From the NCBI GenBank assembly GCA_964427285.1, contig CAYRTS010000004.1, positions 1 to 64,000 of the forward strand: DNA of 64,000 nucleotides, given 5' to 3'. The first letter of the stretch is position 1, and each line of letters starts with the position of its first letter. The notes beneath the pieces are model-generated. The model did not search any database and had not been told where the DNA came from. It worked only from the letters and a program-made list of their open reading frames with translations. The position numbers and the translations under genes were made by a program. Positions 49,545-58,352 of this stretch are shown one piece after another. Source of the DNA: SPCO01 sp964427285. GTDB taxonomy: Bacteria; Chloroflexota; Limnocylindria; Limnocylindrales; CSP1-4.

Positions 49545-50606
49545 ATGTACGCGCTGATCATGGCCGGTGGGGGCGGCACGCGGCTCCATCCGCTGAGTCA
49601 ACCGGAACGTCCGAAGCCGTTCCTGCCGCTGATCGGCGGCGAATCGTTGCTGCAGGCAACCGTGGCGCGGCTCGCCAGCGTCACAGACGACATCACGATC
49701 GTCACCGATCGGCGCTACGAGCGGCTGGTCCGCGAGGAGGTGCCCGGCGCGGCCGTGCTCCTGGAGCCAATGGCTCGCAACACGGCCGCGGCCATCGCGC
49801 TTGCGGCGCTGGCGATCGATCGGGCGCCCGACGACGTCATGCTCGTCCTGCCGGCCGATCAGACCGTGGAGCGGACGGATGTCTTCGCCGGCGTGCTCCG
49901 TGGGGCGGAGCACCTCGCCATTGACGCATTCGGCGTCGACGATCCCTTGGTGACGCTCGGAATCGCGCCCGACCGGCCGGCGACGGAGTACGGCTACCTG
50001 ATCCCGGACCTGGATCGCGGGGCAGATGCCCATGGCCTGCGCGCCTACCCGCTGCTGCGCTTCGAGGAGAAGCCACGGCCGGCTCGTGCCGAGGAATTGG
50101 CCGGGCAACCGGGTGTTGCCTGGAACGCCGGGATCTTCCTCTGGCGCAGGCGCTCCATCCTTGCTGCCCTCGGCCGATACACCGGGCTGGTTCAGTCGTT
50201 CGGACCGATGGTCGCCACGCCCAAGACGCTTGAACGTGCCTACGAATCGATCCAGAAGGCCATCTCCATCGACCATGCCGTGATGGAGAGCGCCGCACGC
50301 GACGGGAGCGTGGTCATGGCCGCCATGGCGGTCGGCTGGTCGGACATCGGGTCGTGGTCGGCGCTCCTCGCCGCGATCGGGGCTGTCGGGCATGGGTCGG
50401 TCCTGGCGACCGGTGAATCGACCGATGTCGAGCTCGGGGATCTCGTGGTCCGGCGCGCGGAGGGTCGGCTCGGGATCATCGCCCCACCCGAGCGAGGTAG
50501 CATCACCGCAATGCACCCGATTGCCGTTCTTCGAGGTGCCGGTCCGGACCGGGCCCGCATCGAGGCCCTCATCGCCAGGTGTGATCGGCCGGGGGATCGG
50601 GCGTGA
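49545..50606 (+). CDS. manC: Mannose-1-phosphate guanylyltransferase
   Basis: Makes GDP-mannose from mannose-1-phosphate and GTP. The 353-residue protein has the nucleotidyltransferase motif MAGGGGTRLHPLSQPERPKPF at its start, LEPMARNTAAAIALAA, VLPADQ and FEEKP, and WNAGIFLWR. It lacks the C-terminal isomerase domain of bifunctional forms; that activity is probably the cupin two genes on. It overlaps the next gene by four bases. Confidence 0.92.
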   Translation: MYALIMAGGGGTRLHPLSQPERPKPFLPLIGGESLLQATVARLASVTDDITIVTDRRYERLVREEVPGAAVLLEPMARNTAAAIALAALAIDRAPDDVMLVLPADQTVERTDVFAGVLRGAEHLAIDAFGVDDPLVTLGIAPDRPATEYGYLIPDLDRGADAHGLRAYPLLRFEEKPRPARAEELAGQPGVAWNAGIFLWRRRSILAALGRYTGLVQSFGPMVATPKTLERAYESIQKAISIDHAVMESAARDGSVVMAAMAVGWSDIGSWSALLAAIGAVGHGSVLATGESTDVELGDLVVRRAEGRLGIIAPPERGSITAMHPIAVLRGAGPDRARIEALIARCDRPGDRA

Positions 50607-52084
50607 CGCTGGCGGGCGACGCCCCCGCGGCCACGACCATCGTGTTCGGGACGGACGGCTGGCGCGCCCGGATCGCCGACGAGTTCACCTTCGACAACGT
50701 CCGCCGCTGCGCCGATGGGGTAGCCCAGTACGTCGTTGATCGCGGCGAGACGGCCAGGGGGGTAGTGATCGCCTACGACCGCCGCTTCGCGTCGGAGCAC
50801 TTCGCCCAGGCGGCCGCCGAGGTCCTCCTCGCCCGTGACATCCCGGTCGCGTTTGCGGTTCACGCAGTCCCGACCCAGATGAGTTCGTACGAGGTGGTCC
50901 AGCGCGGAGCGGCCGCCGGGATTGTGATCACAGCCAGCCACAACCCCTGGGTCGACAACGGGTTCAAGGTGAAGGCCCCGAGCGGCGCGGCGGCCGGCGC
51001 CGACATCCTCGGCGTCATCGAGGCGCGTCTCGCGACGAACGGCCACGCGGCCATTCCGCGCCGACCGTTCGCCGACGCGGAGGCGGCCGGGCTGGTCGAG
51101 TGGTTCGATCCGTACGAGGGATACGAGCAGTTCGTCCGGCGGACCGTCGATCTGGACGCGTTGCGAGCCGCCGACGTCCACATCCTCGTCGACCCGATGT
51201 GGGGCGCCGGTAGTGGCTGGCTGTCACGTCTGCTGGCGGGCGGTCGGCTCCGGGTGACGGAGATCCACCAGGAACGCAACCCCTGGTTCGGTGGCGTCAA
51301 CCCGGAGCCGATCCGTCCGAACATCGATGAGGCGCTGAGCATCCTCGCCGCAGGCGGGTTCGATCTCGGGCTGCTACTCGACGGTGACGCGGATCGTGCC
51401 GGAGCGGCCGACGAGCGTGGCACGTTCATCCACCAGCTCCAGGTCACGGGCTTGCTGATGTACTACCTGGCCGAGCATCGTGGCTGGCGCGACCCGGTCG
51501 TCGTCAGCGTCAACAACACCTCGATGGCAGCGCGGCTCGGTCAGCACTACGGGATCGCCACGCACGAGACGCCGGTCGGCTTCAAATTCATCGGCCCGCG
51601 AATGATCGAGACTGGGGCGATGATGGGCGCCGAGGAATCGGGAGGTTTCGGGTTCGGGATGCACCTCCCCGAGCGCGACGGCGTCTACGCCGATCTGCTG
51701 CTGCTGGACCTGTTCCTGCGCGAGCGCGCGGCCGGTCGCTGGCCCGTCTCACGGGCGATCGAGCAGTTTCACGAAATCGCCGGCCCATCGTTCTACCGCC
51801 GGGTCGACGTCCACATCGATCGCCCGGTGTACGCCGAAACGAAACGGCGGCTCCTGGTCGATCTGCGCGCGCAGGCCCCGACCGAGCTGGCGGGCGAGCC
51901 CGTGACGCGCACCGTCGCGCTCGACACCGGTGACGGCTTCAAGTTCTGGGTGGCCGATGGATCGTGGCTGCTGGTCCGAGCGTCGGGCACCGAGCCGCTG
52001 GTTCGGATCTACACCGAAGCCACATCGCCAGCGACCCGCGACGACATGCTGGTCGCCGGCGAGCGGCTGGTCCGGGGTACATGA
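50603..52084 (+). CDS. Phosphomannomutase/phosphoglucomutase
   Basis: Alpha-D-phosphohexomutase of 493 residues. FGTDGWRARI opens it, the phosphoserine loop is ITASHNPWVDNGFKV (about residue 110), the metal loop DGDADRAG (about 260), the sugar loop GAEESGGFGFG (about 350) and the phosphate loop RASGTEPLVRIYTE at the end. In this operon it most likely makes mannose-1-phosphate for manC. The start is GTG, overlapping manC; the end overlaps the cupin gene (ATGA). Confidence 0.92.
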   Translation: MTLAGDAPAATTIVFGTDGWRARIADEFTFDNVRRCADGVAQYVVDRGETARGVVIAYDRRFASEHFAQAAAEVLLARDIPVAFAVHAVPTQMSSYEVVQRGAAAGIVITASHNPWVDNGFKVKAPSGAAAGADILGVIEARLATNGHAAIPRRPFADAEAAGLVEWFDPYEGYEQFVRRTVDLDALRAADVHILVDPMWGAGSGWLSRLLAGGRLRVTEIHQERNPWFGGVNPEPIRPNIDEALSILAAGGFDLGLLLDGDADRAGAADERGTFIHQLQVTGLLMYYLAEHRGWRDPVVVSVNNTSMAARLGQHYGIATHETPVGFKFIGPRMIETGAMMGAEESGGFGFGMHLPERDGVYADLLLLDLFLRERAAGRWPVSRAIEQFHEIAGPSFYRRVDVHIDRPVYAETKRRLLVDLRAQAPTELAGEPVTRTVALDTGDGFKFWVADGSWLLVRASGTEPLVRIYTEATSPATRDDMLVAGERLVRGT

Positions 52085-52479
52085 ACCCGGATCCGGCGGA
52101 TCCGGCGCATCCGGCTGCGCCCGGGCGCCGGGTGGACAAGCCGTGGGGCCACGAACTCATCTGGGCTCACACGGACCGCTACGTCGGGAAGCTGCTGGTC
52201 ATCGAGGCCGGCCAGCGGCTGAGCCTGCAGCGGCACCTGGTCAAGGACGAATCGATCCTGGTCTCGTCCGGTCGCCTGCGGCTGCATCTCGAAGATGACG
52301 GCGGGACGCTTCGTACCGAAGAGCTCGGCCCGGGGGACCACCGCCACGTGGCGACGGGTCGCGTCCATCGCTTCGAGGCCCTCGAGCGCTGCACCTTGAT
52401 CGAGGTGTCGACCCCGGAACTCGACGACGTCATCCGCCTTGCAGACGATTTCGGTCGCGAAGGGACCACCGCCCCGTAG
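52081..52479 (+). CDS. Cupin-type mannose-6-phosphate isomerase
   Basis: A 132-residue single-domain cupin that resembles the C-terminal isomerase domain of bifunctional ManC/PMI: VDKPWGHELIWAHTDRYVGK, then a cupin motif (SLQRHLVKDESILVSSGRLR) and GDHRHVATGRVHRFEA. It probably interconverts fructose-6-phosphate and mannose-6-phosphate. The first 15 residues are a short Pro/Ala repeat. The ATG at 52081 overlaps the mutase stop. Confidence 0.88.
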   Translation: MNPDPADPAHPAAPGRRVDKPWGHELIWAHTDRYVGKLLVIEAGQRLSLQRHLVKDESILVSSGRLRLHLEDDGGTLRTEELGPGDHRHVATGRVHRFEALERCTLIEVSTPELDDVIRLADDFGREGTTAP

Positions 52480-52537
52480 CTCCGATGGGCAACCCCAGGC
52501 TGACGAAATTCGGGGTGACCGGGCAGCCCGGCGGGTG

Positions 52538-52585
52538 TAGGCTAACGGCACGTGACCGCCACCAACCGGTCGTGGTGCTGACCGG
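52538..52585 (+). promoter_or_regulatory. Possible leaderless leader peptide with hairpin
   Basis: TAGGCT (52538-52543) ends eight bases before a GTG (52552) that opens a nine-residue frame, MTATNRSWC, stopping at 52581. The stop region is inside a hairpin, CCGGTC (52566-52571) pairing with GACCGG (52580-52585). The arrangement looks like an attenuator leader before the SWIM gene. It could also be chance in GC-rich sequence. Confidence 0.35.
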
Positions 52586-52631
52586 AAGGCGGCCTCGCCA
52601 GTGCCCAGAGGGCCACGGAGGTAGCTGTACG

Positions 52632-52904
52632 ATGCATAGCTCCCTGATCGGCAAGGTCGAGAAGGCCAATCGGTACGCGCGCGAACTCGATCGGATCACG
52701 ATCGACCGTCTCTCGCTGACGTTCCGTGGCGACAATGACACACACCGTGTCGACCTCGACGCCGGCCAGTGGCAATGCAACTGCCACTACTTCACCAGTT
52801 GGGGATCCTGTGCCCACCTGCTGGCGCTCCAGAAGGTTCTCGGCGTGATGCTGCCCGAGGAGGCCCAGGTCAGCATCTTTTCTGCAGCGCCGGTTCCCGC
52901 CTGA
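52632..52904 (+). CDS. Small SWIM zinc-finger protein
   Basis: A 90-residue protein with a SWIM-type zinc motif: CNCHYFTSWGSCAHLLALQ (C-x-C-n-C-x-H, about residues 50-68). SWIM domains bind zinc and often DNA or protein partners. The ATG at 52632 is preceded by GGAGG at a normal distance. The rest (IGKVEKANRYARELDRITID at the N-terminal side) is not assigned. It stands alone between the mannose operon and a convergent lipoprotein gene. Confidence 0.8.
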   Translation: MHSSLIGKVEKANRYARELDRITIDRLSLTFRGDNDTHRVDLDAGQWQCNCHYFTSWGSCAHLLALQKVLGVMLPEEAQVSIFSAAPVPA

Positions 52905-52953
52905 CCTGGGCCCGCCGCTGACCCGTGGCGTCATGCGCGTTGGATCCTGCCCG

Positions 52954-53565
52954 TCAATCGACGTCGATCATCCAGTAGTACAGGGCGTCTCCGCGATCGT
53001 TCGCGAAGCGGACCTTGACCTGGACGGACCACGTACCGGACGGCGGCGCGTCAAACAGCACGGGCCAGCCTGAGCCCGCTTCCATGGCCAGCGCCCCGGT
53101 CCCGTCTCGATTACCGGGCATGACCCGGCTGACGCTCCATTCGGCGATCTCCAGGGGCCCTGCCAGGGTCAGCGCGAAGCGCTCGCCTGAGCCGACGTGA
53201 ATGGGACTCCCATTCAACCACGGTGCGCCCGAGCCGCCGTTCTCCCAGGTGAACGTTCCGAGTTGGCCGACGACCGGGTCTCCGCCCTCGACCGCGACGG
53301 ATGCGGCCGGCGGTTCGGCCATCGCCGGTTCCGGCGTGGATGACTCGGTCGGCACAGGCTCGGGCGAGGCGCCAGAGCGGGTCTCGATCGCCGAGGGCTC
53401 GGCCGTCGCCGTGGGCTGCGCGCTGTCTGTCGATGCGGGCGCGGCGGTCGCGGCGGTCGCGTCGCTCGCGGCGGGACTTCCGCCTGCTCGACTGCACCCG
53501 CCGGCGACCAAGCTCAGCGATAGGACCGCGACCCCGAGCCGTCGAGAGCATCGATTGACCTTCAC
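52954..53565 (-). CDS. Putative lipoprotein of unknown function
   Basis: A 203-residue protein with a basic N-terminus, a hydrophobic segment and the lipobox VAGGC (near residue 24). A long Ala/Ser/Thr/Pro/Glu-rich linker (to about residue 100) follows, then a folded domain with TFTWENGGSGAPWLNG and a C-terminal YYWMIDVD. It is probably anchored outside the membrane. The GTG at 53565 follows GGAAGGA by about seven bases. No family was recognised. Confidence 0.75.
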   Translation of the reverse strand: MKVNRCSRRLGVAVLSLSLVAGGCSRAGGSPAASDATAATAAPASTDSAQPTATAEPSAIETRSGASPEPVPTESSTPEPAMAEPPAASVAVEGGDPVVGQLGTFTWENGGSGAPWLNGSPIHVGSGERFALTLAGPLEIAEWSVSRVMPGNRDGTGALAMEAGSGWPVLFDAPPSGTWSVQVKVRFANDRGDALYYWMIDVD

Positions 53566-53626
53566 GGTGAGTTCCTTCCATACGGGTGGCGCGGGATCCG
53601 TCGGGATCCCGCGCCTGATGCTGCCG

Positions 53627-54661
53627 TTACGGGCTGACGGCCACCACGACCGTCGCCGACGTTGAAGCGAGGAGGCCCTCATCCGGCGGTCGGGCGAAGA
53701 CTGCCCGGAACTCTGTCCGCGCCTGGAGGCTGAGCGACGTGGTGTACGTCCCCGAAGTGGCGCCGTTTGCCATCGTGCCGACCGTCGTCCACGCCGTCGT
53801 CCCGGCCGGGCGCCGTTGGAGCGTCACCGTCCGCAATGCCACCGGATTGAGGGCCAGACGGACATAGCTGGCGACCTCGGCGACCTTGAGGGTTGCCGTC
53901 AAGGTCGTCGTCCCGCCCCTGGCAATGGCGGTCGGGCTGGCGGCGAGCGCCAGGGTGGTCGACAGGGACAGGCAGGTGGAGTACTTCGCGCCCCAGCCCT
54001 GCATGTCGTACTGCAGTTGCAGGCTGGCCACGTCGCATCGGCCGAATGCATGGGCGTTCCAGCCGGCATTCGGCTTGGTCCGCGAAAGCTCCTGGACGAC
54101 GGCATCGGTGTAGTCGGCGTTGCCAGCAAGGTTGGCATGATGGTTGAGGATCTCAACGTGGCCGAACTCATCGAGGATGACGTTCTCGACGTCGTAGCAA
54201 CCATCGGGCCACGTCGCATACGCCTGGCACCAGCGGAGCGAGCCCCAGTCGAACCGGTGGCCCTGCTCGCGCATCCAGATCGAGTAGCCCGTCGGGGCAT
54301 TGCGGGTGAAGCAGGCAAGGCCCTGCACGCCGCAGGTGGCCAGAGTCCCGTATCCGATCAGGTTGGGTGCTCCGGCCGCGTACGAGAACGTGGCCGCCTG
54401 TGAGCTTCGAGTGATCGTCACGTCGGCGGCGGCGGCGACGATCGGCACCTGGTAGGCAAGCGGCGGCACGGAGCCGGATCGCCAACTGAACGGCAGCGCC
54501 TGGCCCTGGTTGAACCGCCCGCCCGACAGGATCGGGTCCGGGCCATGGGCGGCGGCGCCGGCCGCCGTGGCGAGCAGGGCGAAGACCACGGCGACGGTAC
54601 CCGCCAGGGTGCGGACACCGCGCATCGGAGTCTTCAGGGAGTGCCAGTTCCAGCTGTTCAT
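53627..54661 (-). CDS. Secreted protein with metzincin-like motif and Ig-like domain
   Basis: A 344-residue protein with a signal peptide (VFALLATAAGAAAHG, cleavage near residue 40). The central part carries VILDEFGHVEILNHHANL near residue 165, which follows the metzincin pattern HExxHxxGxxH except that the first histidine is aspartate. Cysteines (LRWCQAY, GCYD, FGRCD, STCLSLS) suggest disulfides. The last 110 residues resemble a bacterial Ig-like domain (TTTLTATLKV ... VTLQRRPAGTTAW). It may be a protease-related surface protein; activity is uncertain. The ATG overlaps the stop of the next minus-strand gene. Confidence 0.75.
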   Translation of the reverse strand: MNSWNWHSLKTPMRGVRTLAGTVAVVFALLATAAGAAAHGPDPILSGGRFNQGQALPFSWRSGSVPPLAYQVPIVAAAADVTITRSSQAATFSYAAGAPNLIGYGTLATCGVQGLACFTRNAPTGYSIWMREQGHRFDWGSLRWCQAYATWPDGCYDVENVILDEFGHVEILNHHANLAGNADYTDAVVQELSRTKPNAGWNAHAFGRCDVASLQLQYDMQGWGAKYSTCLSLSTTLALAASPTAIARGGTTTLTATLKVAEVASYVRLALNPVALRTVTLQRRPAGTTAWTTVGTMANGATSGTYTTSLSLQARTEFRAVFARPPDEGLLASTSATVVVAVSP

Positions 54662-55818
54662 CGCGCGACCTCGTCGAGTCGGACGGTGATGCCGTCAGGA
54701 ACATGGCGGAGCCTGGTCTGGGCGTTGGGTCCGCCTGCCGGCAGACGCCCTTCGGGACCGAGCGCGACCCAGCCGGGCGGCACCCGCGTCGAGGCACCGG
54801 CGGTGTGCGGCGTGGCAACCAGGCGGGCGCCGTCTGGCATCTGGCCGAGGTCGCTGGCCGACGACCCGTCCAGCGCGATCGCGCGCAGCACGACGCCCGC
54901 ACTGGTCAGGACTTCGTGGACGACCCGCGGTCCAGCCGCGGTCGGGATGACCACGGCGGATGCCCCGGCATCCGCGAGGATCCGTCTAGTGCCGGTCCGG
55001 AGGTCCACCGCGAGAATGGGGCAGGGGAAACCGGGGCAGGCGGCGTAGGTCACGAGCAGGTCGCCATCGAGGCCGATCATCGCGCCCAGATCGGGCTCGG
55101 CCAGAACGAGCACCAGCCCGTCGGCCGGATCGATCACTCGCGTCCGGCACGCGGCCTCGCCGCACGATTGCACGGCCAGGATCCGACCGGACACGTCCCA
55201 CGCAAACTCGGTCGTCCAGGTCCGGCCGAAGCGATCGTCCGGGTCCATCGGGTCGAGGACGAGGACGGCCGGCGAAGACCCGTCAAGTGGCCTCGCCCAG
55301 ATCCCGAGATCTGCGCGGGTCGCTCGGTTGACCCGCAGTTCATAGATCGTCGCACGCGCCGAATCGATCGTCGCTCGGCGCACGACGTCAGTCTCCTCGG
55401 CCACCGCCCACGAGCACTCATGCGCGACGTCCACGGCTTCGAGCTGCGACACCACCCCGTCATCGGCGCCGACGAGGACGATCCGGCCGAATGGGCCAGC
55501 GGCGAATGACTCGGGTGGCAGGTCCATCACCCCACTCGATCCGTTGCCATCCACGCCCAGGGCGAGACGCTGGCCCTCCAGGGCACCGGTTCGGTCGAGG
55601 CGGGCGTCCAGCCGGAACCAGGCCTCCTGGCGCAGGTCGTCGAGGCCGGCCGGCCCCGGGGCCCGCGCGGCCGCGGCCGGGCCGCTCGCTTCGGTTCCAC
55701 ATGCGCGCGACACCCATGCGTGCGGCCCGGCGCCCAGTGTCGTGCTTGCGACCGACCCGACCGCCAGGACGGCGATCACCCCCGGTCCAATCCAACGCAG
55801 CCATCGTGGCTCCAACAC
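54658..55818 (-). CDS. Membrane-anchored or exported protein, possibly beta-propeller
   Basis: A 386-residue protein with one N-terminal hydrophobic helix (WIGPGVIAVLAVGSVASTT) and a large extracytoplasmic part. The latter has repeated beta-rich segments (GRIVLVGADDGVVS, DLGIWARPLDGSSPAVLVL, FAWDVSGRILAVQS, RVIDPADGLVLVLAEPD) that resemble a WD40-like (PD40) beta-propeller. The GTG at 55818 follows GGAGGAG at a good distance; the frame is open to 55971 but lacks another signal. It is transcribed ahead of the metzincin-like gene with a four-base overlap. Confidence 0.75.
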   Translation of the reverse strand: MLEPRWLRWIGPGVIAVLAVGSVASTTLGAGPHAWVSRACGTEASGPAAAARAPGPAGLDDLRQEAWFRLDARLDRTGALEGQRLALGVDGNGSSGVMDLPPESFAAGPFGRIVLVGADDGVVSQLEAVDVAHECSWAVAEETDVVRRATIDSARATIYELRVNRATRADLGIWARPLDGSSPAVLVLDPMDPDDRFGRTWTTEFAWDVSGRILAVQSCGEAACRTRVIDPADGLVLVLAEPDLGAMIGLDGDLLVTYAACPGFPCPILAVDLRTGTRRILADAGASAVVIPTAAGPRVVHEVLTSAGVVLRAIALDGSSASDLGQMPDGARLVATPHTAGASTRVPPGWVALGPEGRLPAGGPNAQTRLRHVPDGITVRLDEVAR

Positions 55819-55974
55819 GGTTTCACTCCTCCGGCGGGACTGGCTGTGGCGGGAGGAGGCGAGGTGGCGATCTTCGCAGGCGACGCTCACCTGCGGCTTA
55901 TCAGCGCCTTCATCCGGGATTACCAGGCACGGTCGGCGGGGCGCGGGCCGCCCTGTGCTACGCTCGCGCACGAC

Positions 55975-56135
55975 AAACTTCTGTCACGCCGCGTGGTCGC
56001 GAAGCCGGTGTAATCCCGGCACAGTCCCGCTACGGTGAGCGCCCTTTCGAGGGCGCGAGTCCGGTCGCCGACCGCACGGTGCATGCTCGAACCTTCGAGA
56101 GAAAGGTAGGCAGGACCGTGCGACCCTCCGGCTGA
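55975..56135 (+). promoter_or_regulatory. Cobalamin riboswitch
   Basis: Conserved cobalamin aptamer parts are visible: GAAGCCGGTG (from 56001), TAATCCCGGCACAGTCCCGC (56011-56030) and TACGGTGA, then the hairpin GCGCCC-TTTCGA-GGGCGC (56039-56056) and a B12-box-like AGTCCGGTCGCCGACC (56058-56073). After it CGCACGGT (56073-56080) pairs with ACCGTGCG (56115-56122), enclosing CTCGAA-CC-TTCGAG. A possible -10 (TACGCT, 55959-55964) precedes it. The 140 bases before that, back to 55819, hold no gene. It stands directly before btuFCD. Confidence 0.85.
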
Positions 56136-56136
56136 C

Positions 56137-56170
56137 ACCCCTCGTTCGACGCCATCGATGCGAGGGGTTT
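56137..56170 (+). terminator. Hairpin of the riboswitch expression platform
   Basis: ACCCCTCG (56137-56144) pairs perfectly with CGAGGGGT (56161-56168) and is followed by TT. The loop contains a small inner TCGA/TCGA pairing. It could be a weak intrinsic terminator that responds to cobalamin binding upstream. The short T-run makes a purely Rho-independent role uncertain. Confidence 0.5.
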
Positions 56171-56217
56171 GCGATTCGTTCGCCCGTCTCGCTCCACACG
56201 GTTACAGGAGAGGGCCC

Positions 56218-57261
56218 TTGTCCCGCGTTCGACCCACAACCCTGCTTGTCGTCGTCACGCTCGTGCTGGTCGCGTGCGCCGGTGTCGGTGCCTCGATTCC
56301 ACCGGCGGGCACGACAGTCGCAGCCACCCCGACCAGCGCGCCGACCCTGACGCCCACGCTCGCGCCGATCCCTTCGCCAACCACCGAGCCGACGCCGACC
56401 CCGGCCTTCCCGATCACCCTGACCGACGATGAGGGCGTCACCGTTGAGATCGTCTCGGAACCGCAGCGAATCGTCTCGCTCACCCCTGCGACGACCGAGA
56501 TCCTGTTCGCACTCGGCGCGGGGTCACGGGTCGTGGCCACCACGGACTTCGATGACTATCCGCCCGAGGCCGTTGCGCTCCCGGATGTCGCCAGTTACAC
56601 GGCCGTCGACATCGAAGCGATCGTCGGCCTCGAGGCGGACCTGGTCATCGCCGGCGGCAATTTCTTCAACCCGCCCGAGGCCATCGCCCGGCTTCGATCA
56701 TTGGGCATCCCGGTTCTCGTCGTATACGCTCCGGACCTGGCCGCCGTCCTCGACGATATCGAGTTGATCGGGGCGGCCGTCGGGCTCAGCGAAGCCTCCC
56801 TGGCGATGACCACGACGATGCAGGCCGGGTTCGACGATGTTGCGACGGCGACATCCACGTTGACCCGACCGCGAACCTTCTACGAGCTCGATGCCACCGC
56901 GGCGATCTACACGGCTGCGGACGGCTCGTTCATCGAGGAGATGGTCGAACTCGCCGGCGGCGATCCGATCACGACCGGCAGCACGACGGACTTCGCGATC
57001 TCGATCGAGAAGCTGATCGCTGCCGACCCCGAGCTGATCCTGCTCGGCGACGCCGCGTATGGCGTCACGGCCGAACAGGTCGCCGCGCGAGCCGGCTGGA
57101 ACGTGATGAGCGCGGTCAAGTCCGGGGCGATCCGAGCCGTCAACGACCTGATCGTGACCCGCCCCGGGCCGCGTCTCGTCCAGGGCCTGCGCGAGCTGGC
57201 GCTGGCGATCCATCCGGACCTCGTGCTGCCGCCCGCGGCCCCGATCCCCGCGGTGCCCTGA
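56218..57261 (+). CDS. btuF: Cobalamin ABC transporter substrate-binding lipoprotein BtuF
   Basis: A 347-residue binding protein. The signal has the lipobox LVACAG (near residue 19), a long Thr/Pro/Ala linker follows, and the mature fold begins PITLTDDEGVTVEI. Typical class-III binding-protein blocks are RIVSLTPATTEILFALGAG, VVATTDFDDYPPEA, LPDVASYTAVDIEAIVGL and the C-terminal VNDLIVTRPGPRLVQGLREL. The cobalamin riboswitch upstream makes B12 or a related corrinoid the likely ligand. The TTG at 56218 is chosen because AGGAGAGGG lies five bases before it and the signal peptide begins there. Confidence 0.9.
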   Translation: MSRVRPTTLLVVVTLVLVACAGVGASIPPAGTTVAATPTSAPTLTPTLAPIPSPTTEPTPTPAFPITLTDDEGVTVEIVSEPQRIVSLTPATTEILFALGAGSRVVATTDFDDYPPEAVALPDVASYTAVDIEAIVGLEADLVIAGGNFFNPPEAIARLRSLGIPVLVVYAPDLAAVLDDIELIGAAVGLSEASLAMTTTMQAGFDDVATATSTLTRPRTFYELDATAAIYTAADGSFIEEMVELAGGDPITTGSTTDFAISIEKLIAADPELILLGDAAYGVTAEQVAARAGWNVMSAVKSGAIRAVNDLIVTRPGPRLVQGLRELALAIHPDLVLPPAAPIPAVP

Positions 57262-57269
57262 ACACGACG

Positions 57270-58352
57270 ATGGCATCCCGCGGCGAAGCCCTGCCGAGAT
57301 CTGGAGTCCGTGTCGGCCCGTCTCGTGGTCTCGGTGACCGGCCGTCCGCCCTGATCGGGCTCGGATTCATCGCACTGGCGGTCGCCCTCGTCGCGGGTGT
57401 CGGTTTTGGATCGGTCGCGGTCGCGCCCGGCGACACCGTCGCGATCCTGGCGCACCGGCTGCTGGGCCTTGACCTTGCCCGGACCTGGTCAGATGCAGCC
57501 GAGACAATCGTGATGGAGTTGCGCCTGCCGAGGGTGCTCACGTCGATGCTGGTCGGGTGCGCGTTGGCCGTCGCCGGCGCCACCTACCAGGGCCTGCTCA
57601 GAAACCCGCTCGCCGACCCGTATGTCCTGGGTACCGCGTCCGGCGCCGCGCTCGGGGCGGCCATCGCGGTGATCATCCCGGTCCGGTTCGTCGTGCTCGA
57701 ATTTGGGCTGCTCCACGGGCTCGCCTTCGTGGGGGCCCTGGCCTCGATCTACACGGTTTATCGCCTGTCTCGTGTCACAGGACTCGCGCCACTCACGAGT
57801 CTGCTGCTGACCGGGTACGCGGTTGGTTCGCTGCTGGCGGCGGGACTGGCCATGGCCATGTACCTGTCCGGGGCGGCGCTCCGCCAGATCTTCATCTACC
57901 TCCTCGGCAGCTTCGACGCCGCGACGTGGGCGCGGCTCGCCGGTGCGGTCCCGATCGTCGCGATCGGTTGCGTCGGGATCCTGTTGCGGGCCCGTTCGCT
58001 CAACGGCCTCCTCCTGGGCGAGCAGACCGCGATGCACCTCGGGATCAACGTCCGGCGGGAACGCGCGATCCTGCTCGGCCTGGCGTCGCTTGTCACGGCC
58101 GCCGCGGTCGCGATCAGCGGGCTCATCGGGTTCGTTGGGCTCGTCGTCCCGCACGTCGTGCGGCTGATCGTCGGCCCGTCCGCTCGCGCCGTCCTCCCGA
58201 TCTCGGCGATCGGGGGCGCCGCCCTGCTGGCCTACGCTGACCTCGCGGCGCGATTGCTCGGCGAGATCCCGGTCGGTGTCGTGACCGCCGTCCTCGGCGC
58301 CCCGTTCTTCCTGCTGATCCTGCGCCGGGCTCGGACCGGCTACGAACTTTGA
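57270..58352 (+). CDS. btuC: Cobalamin ABC transporter permease BtuC
   Basis: A 360-residue FecCD-family permease with about ten helices. It has LRLPRVLTSMLVGCALAVAG, QGLLRNPLADPYVLGTASGA, FIYLLGSFDAATW and GLVVPHVVRLIVGP, all standard. The ATG is eight bases after btuF. The stop overlaps btuD by four bases (TTGA). Confidence 0.92.
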   Translation: MASRGEALPRSGVRVGPSRGLGDRPSALIGLGFIALAVALVAGVGFGSVAVAPGDTVAILAHRLLGLDLARTWSDAAETIVMELRLPRVLTSMLVGCALAVAGATYQGLLRNPLADPYVLGTASGAALGAAIAVIIPVRFVVLEFGLLHGLAFVGALASIYTVYRLSRVTGLAPLTSLLLTGYAVGSLLAAGLAMAMYLSGAALRQIFIYLLGSFDAATWARLAGAVPIVAIGCVGILLRARSLNGLLLGEQTAMHLGINVRRERAILLGLASLVTAAAVAISGLIGFVGLVVPHVVRLIVGPSARAVLPISAIGGAALLAYADLAARLLGEIPVGVVTAVLGAPFFLLILRRARTGYEL

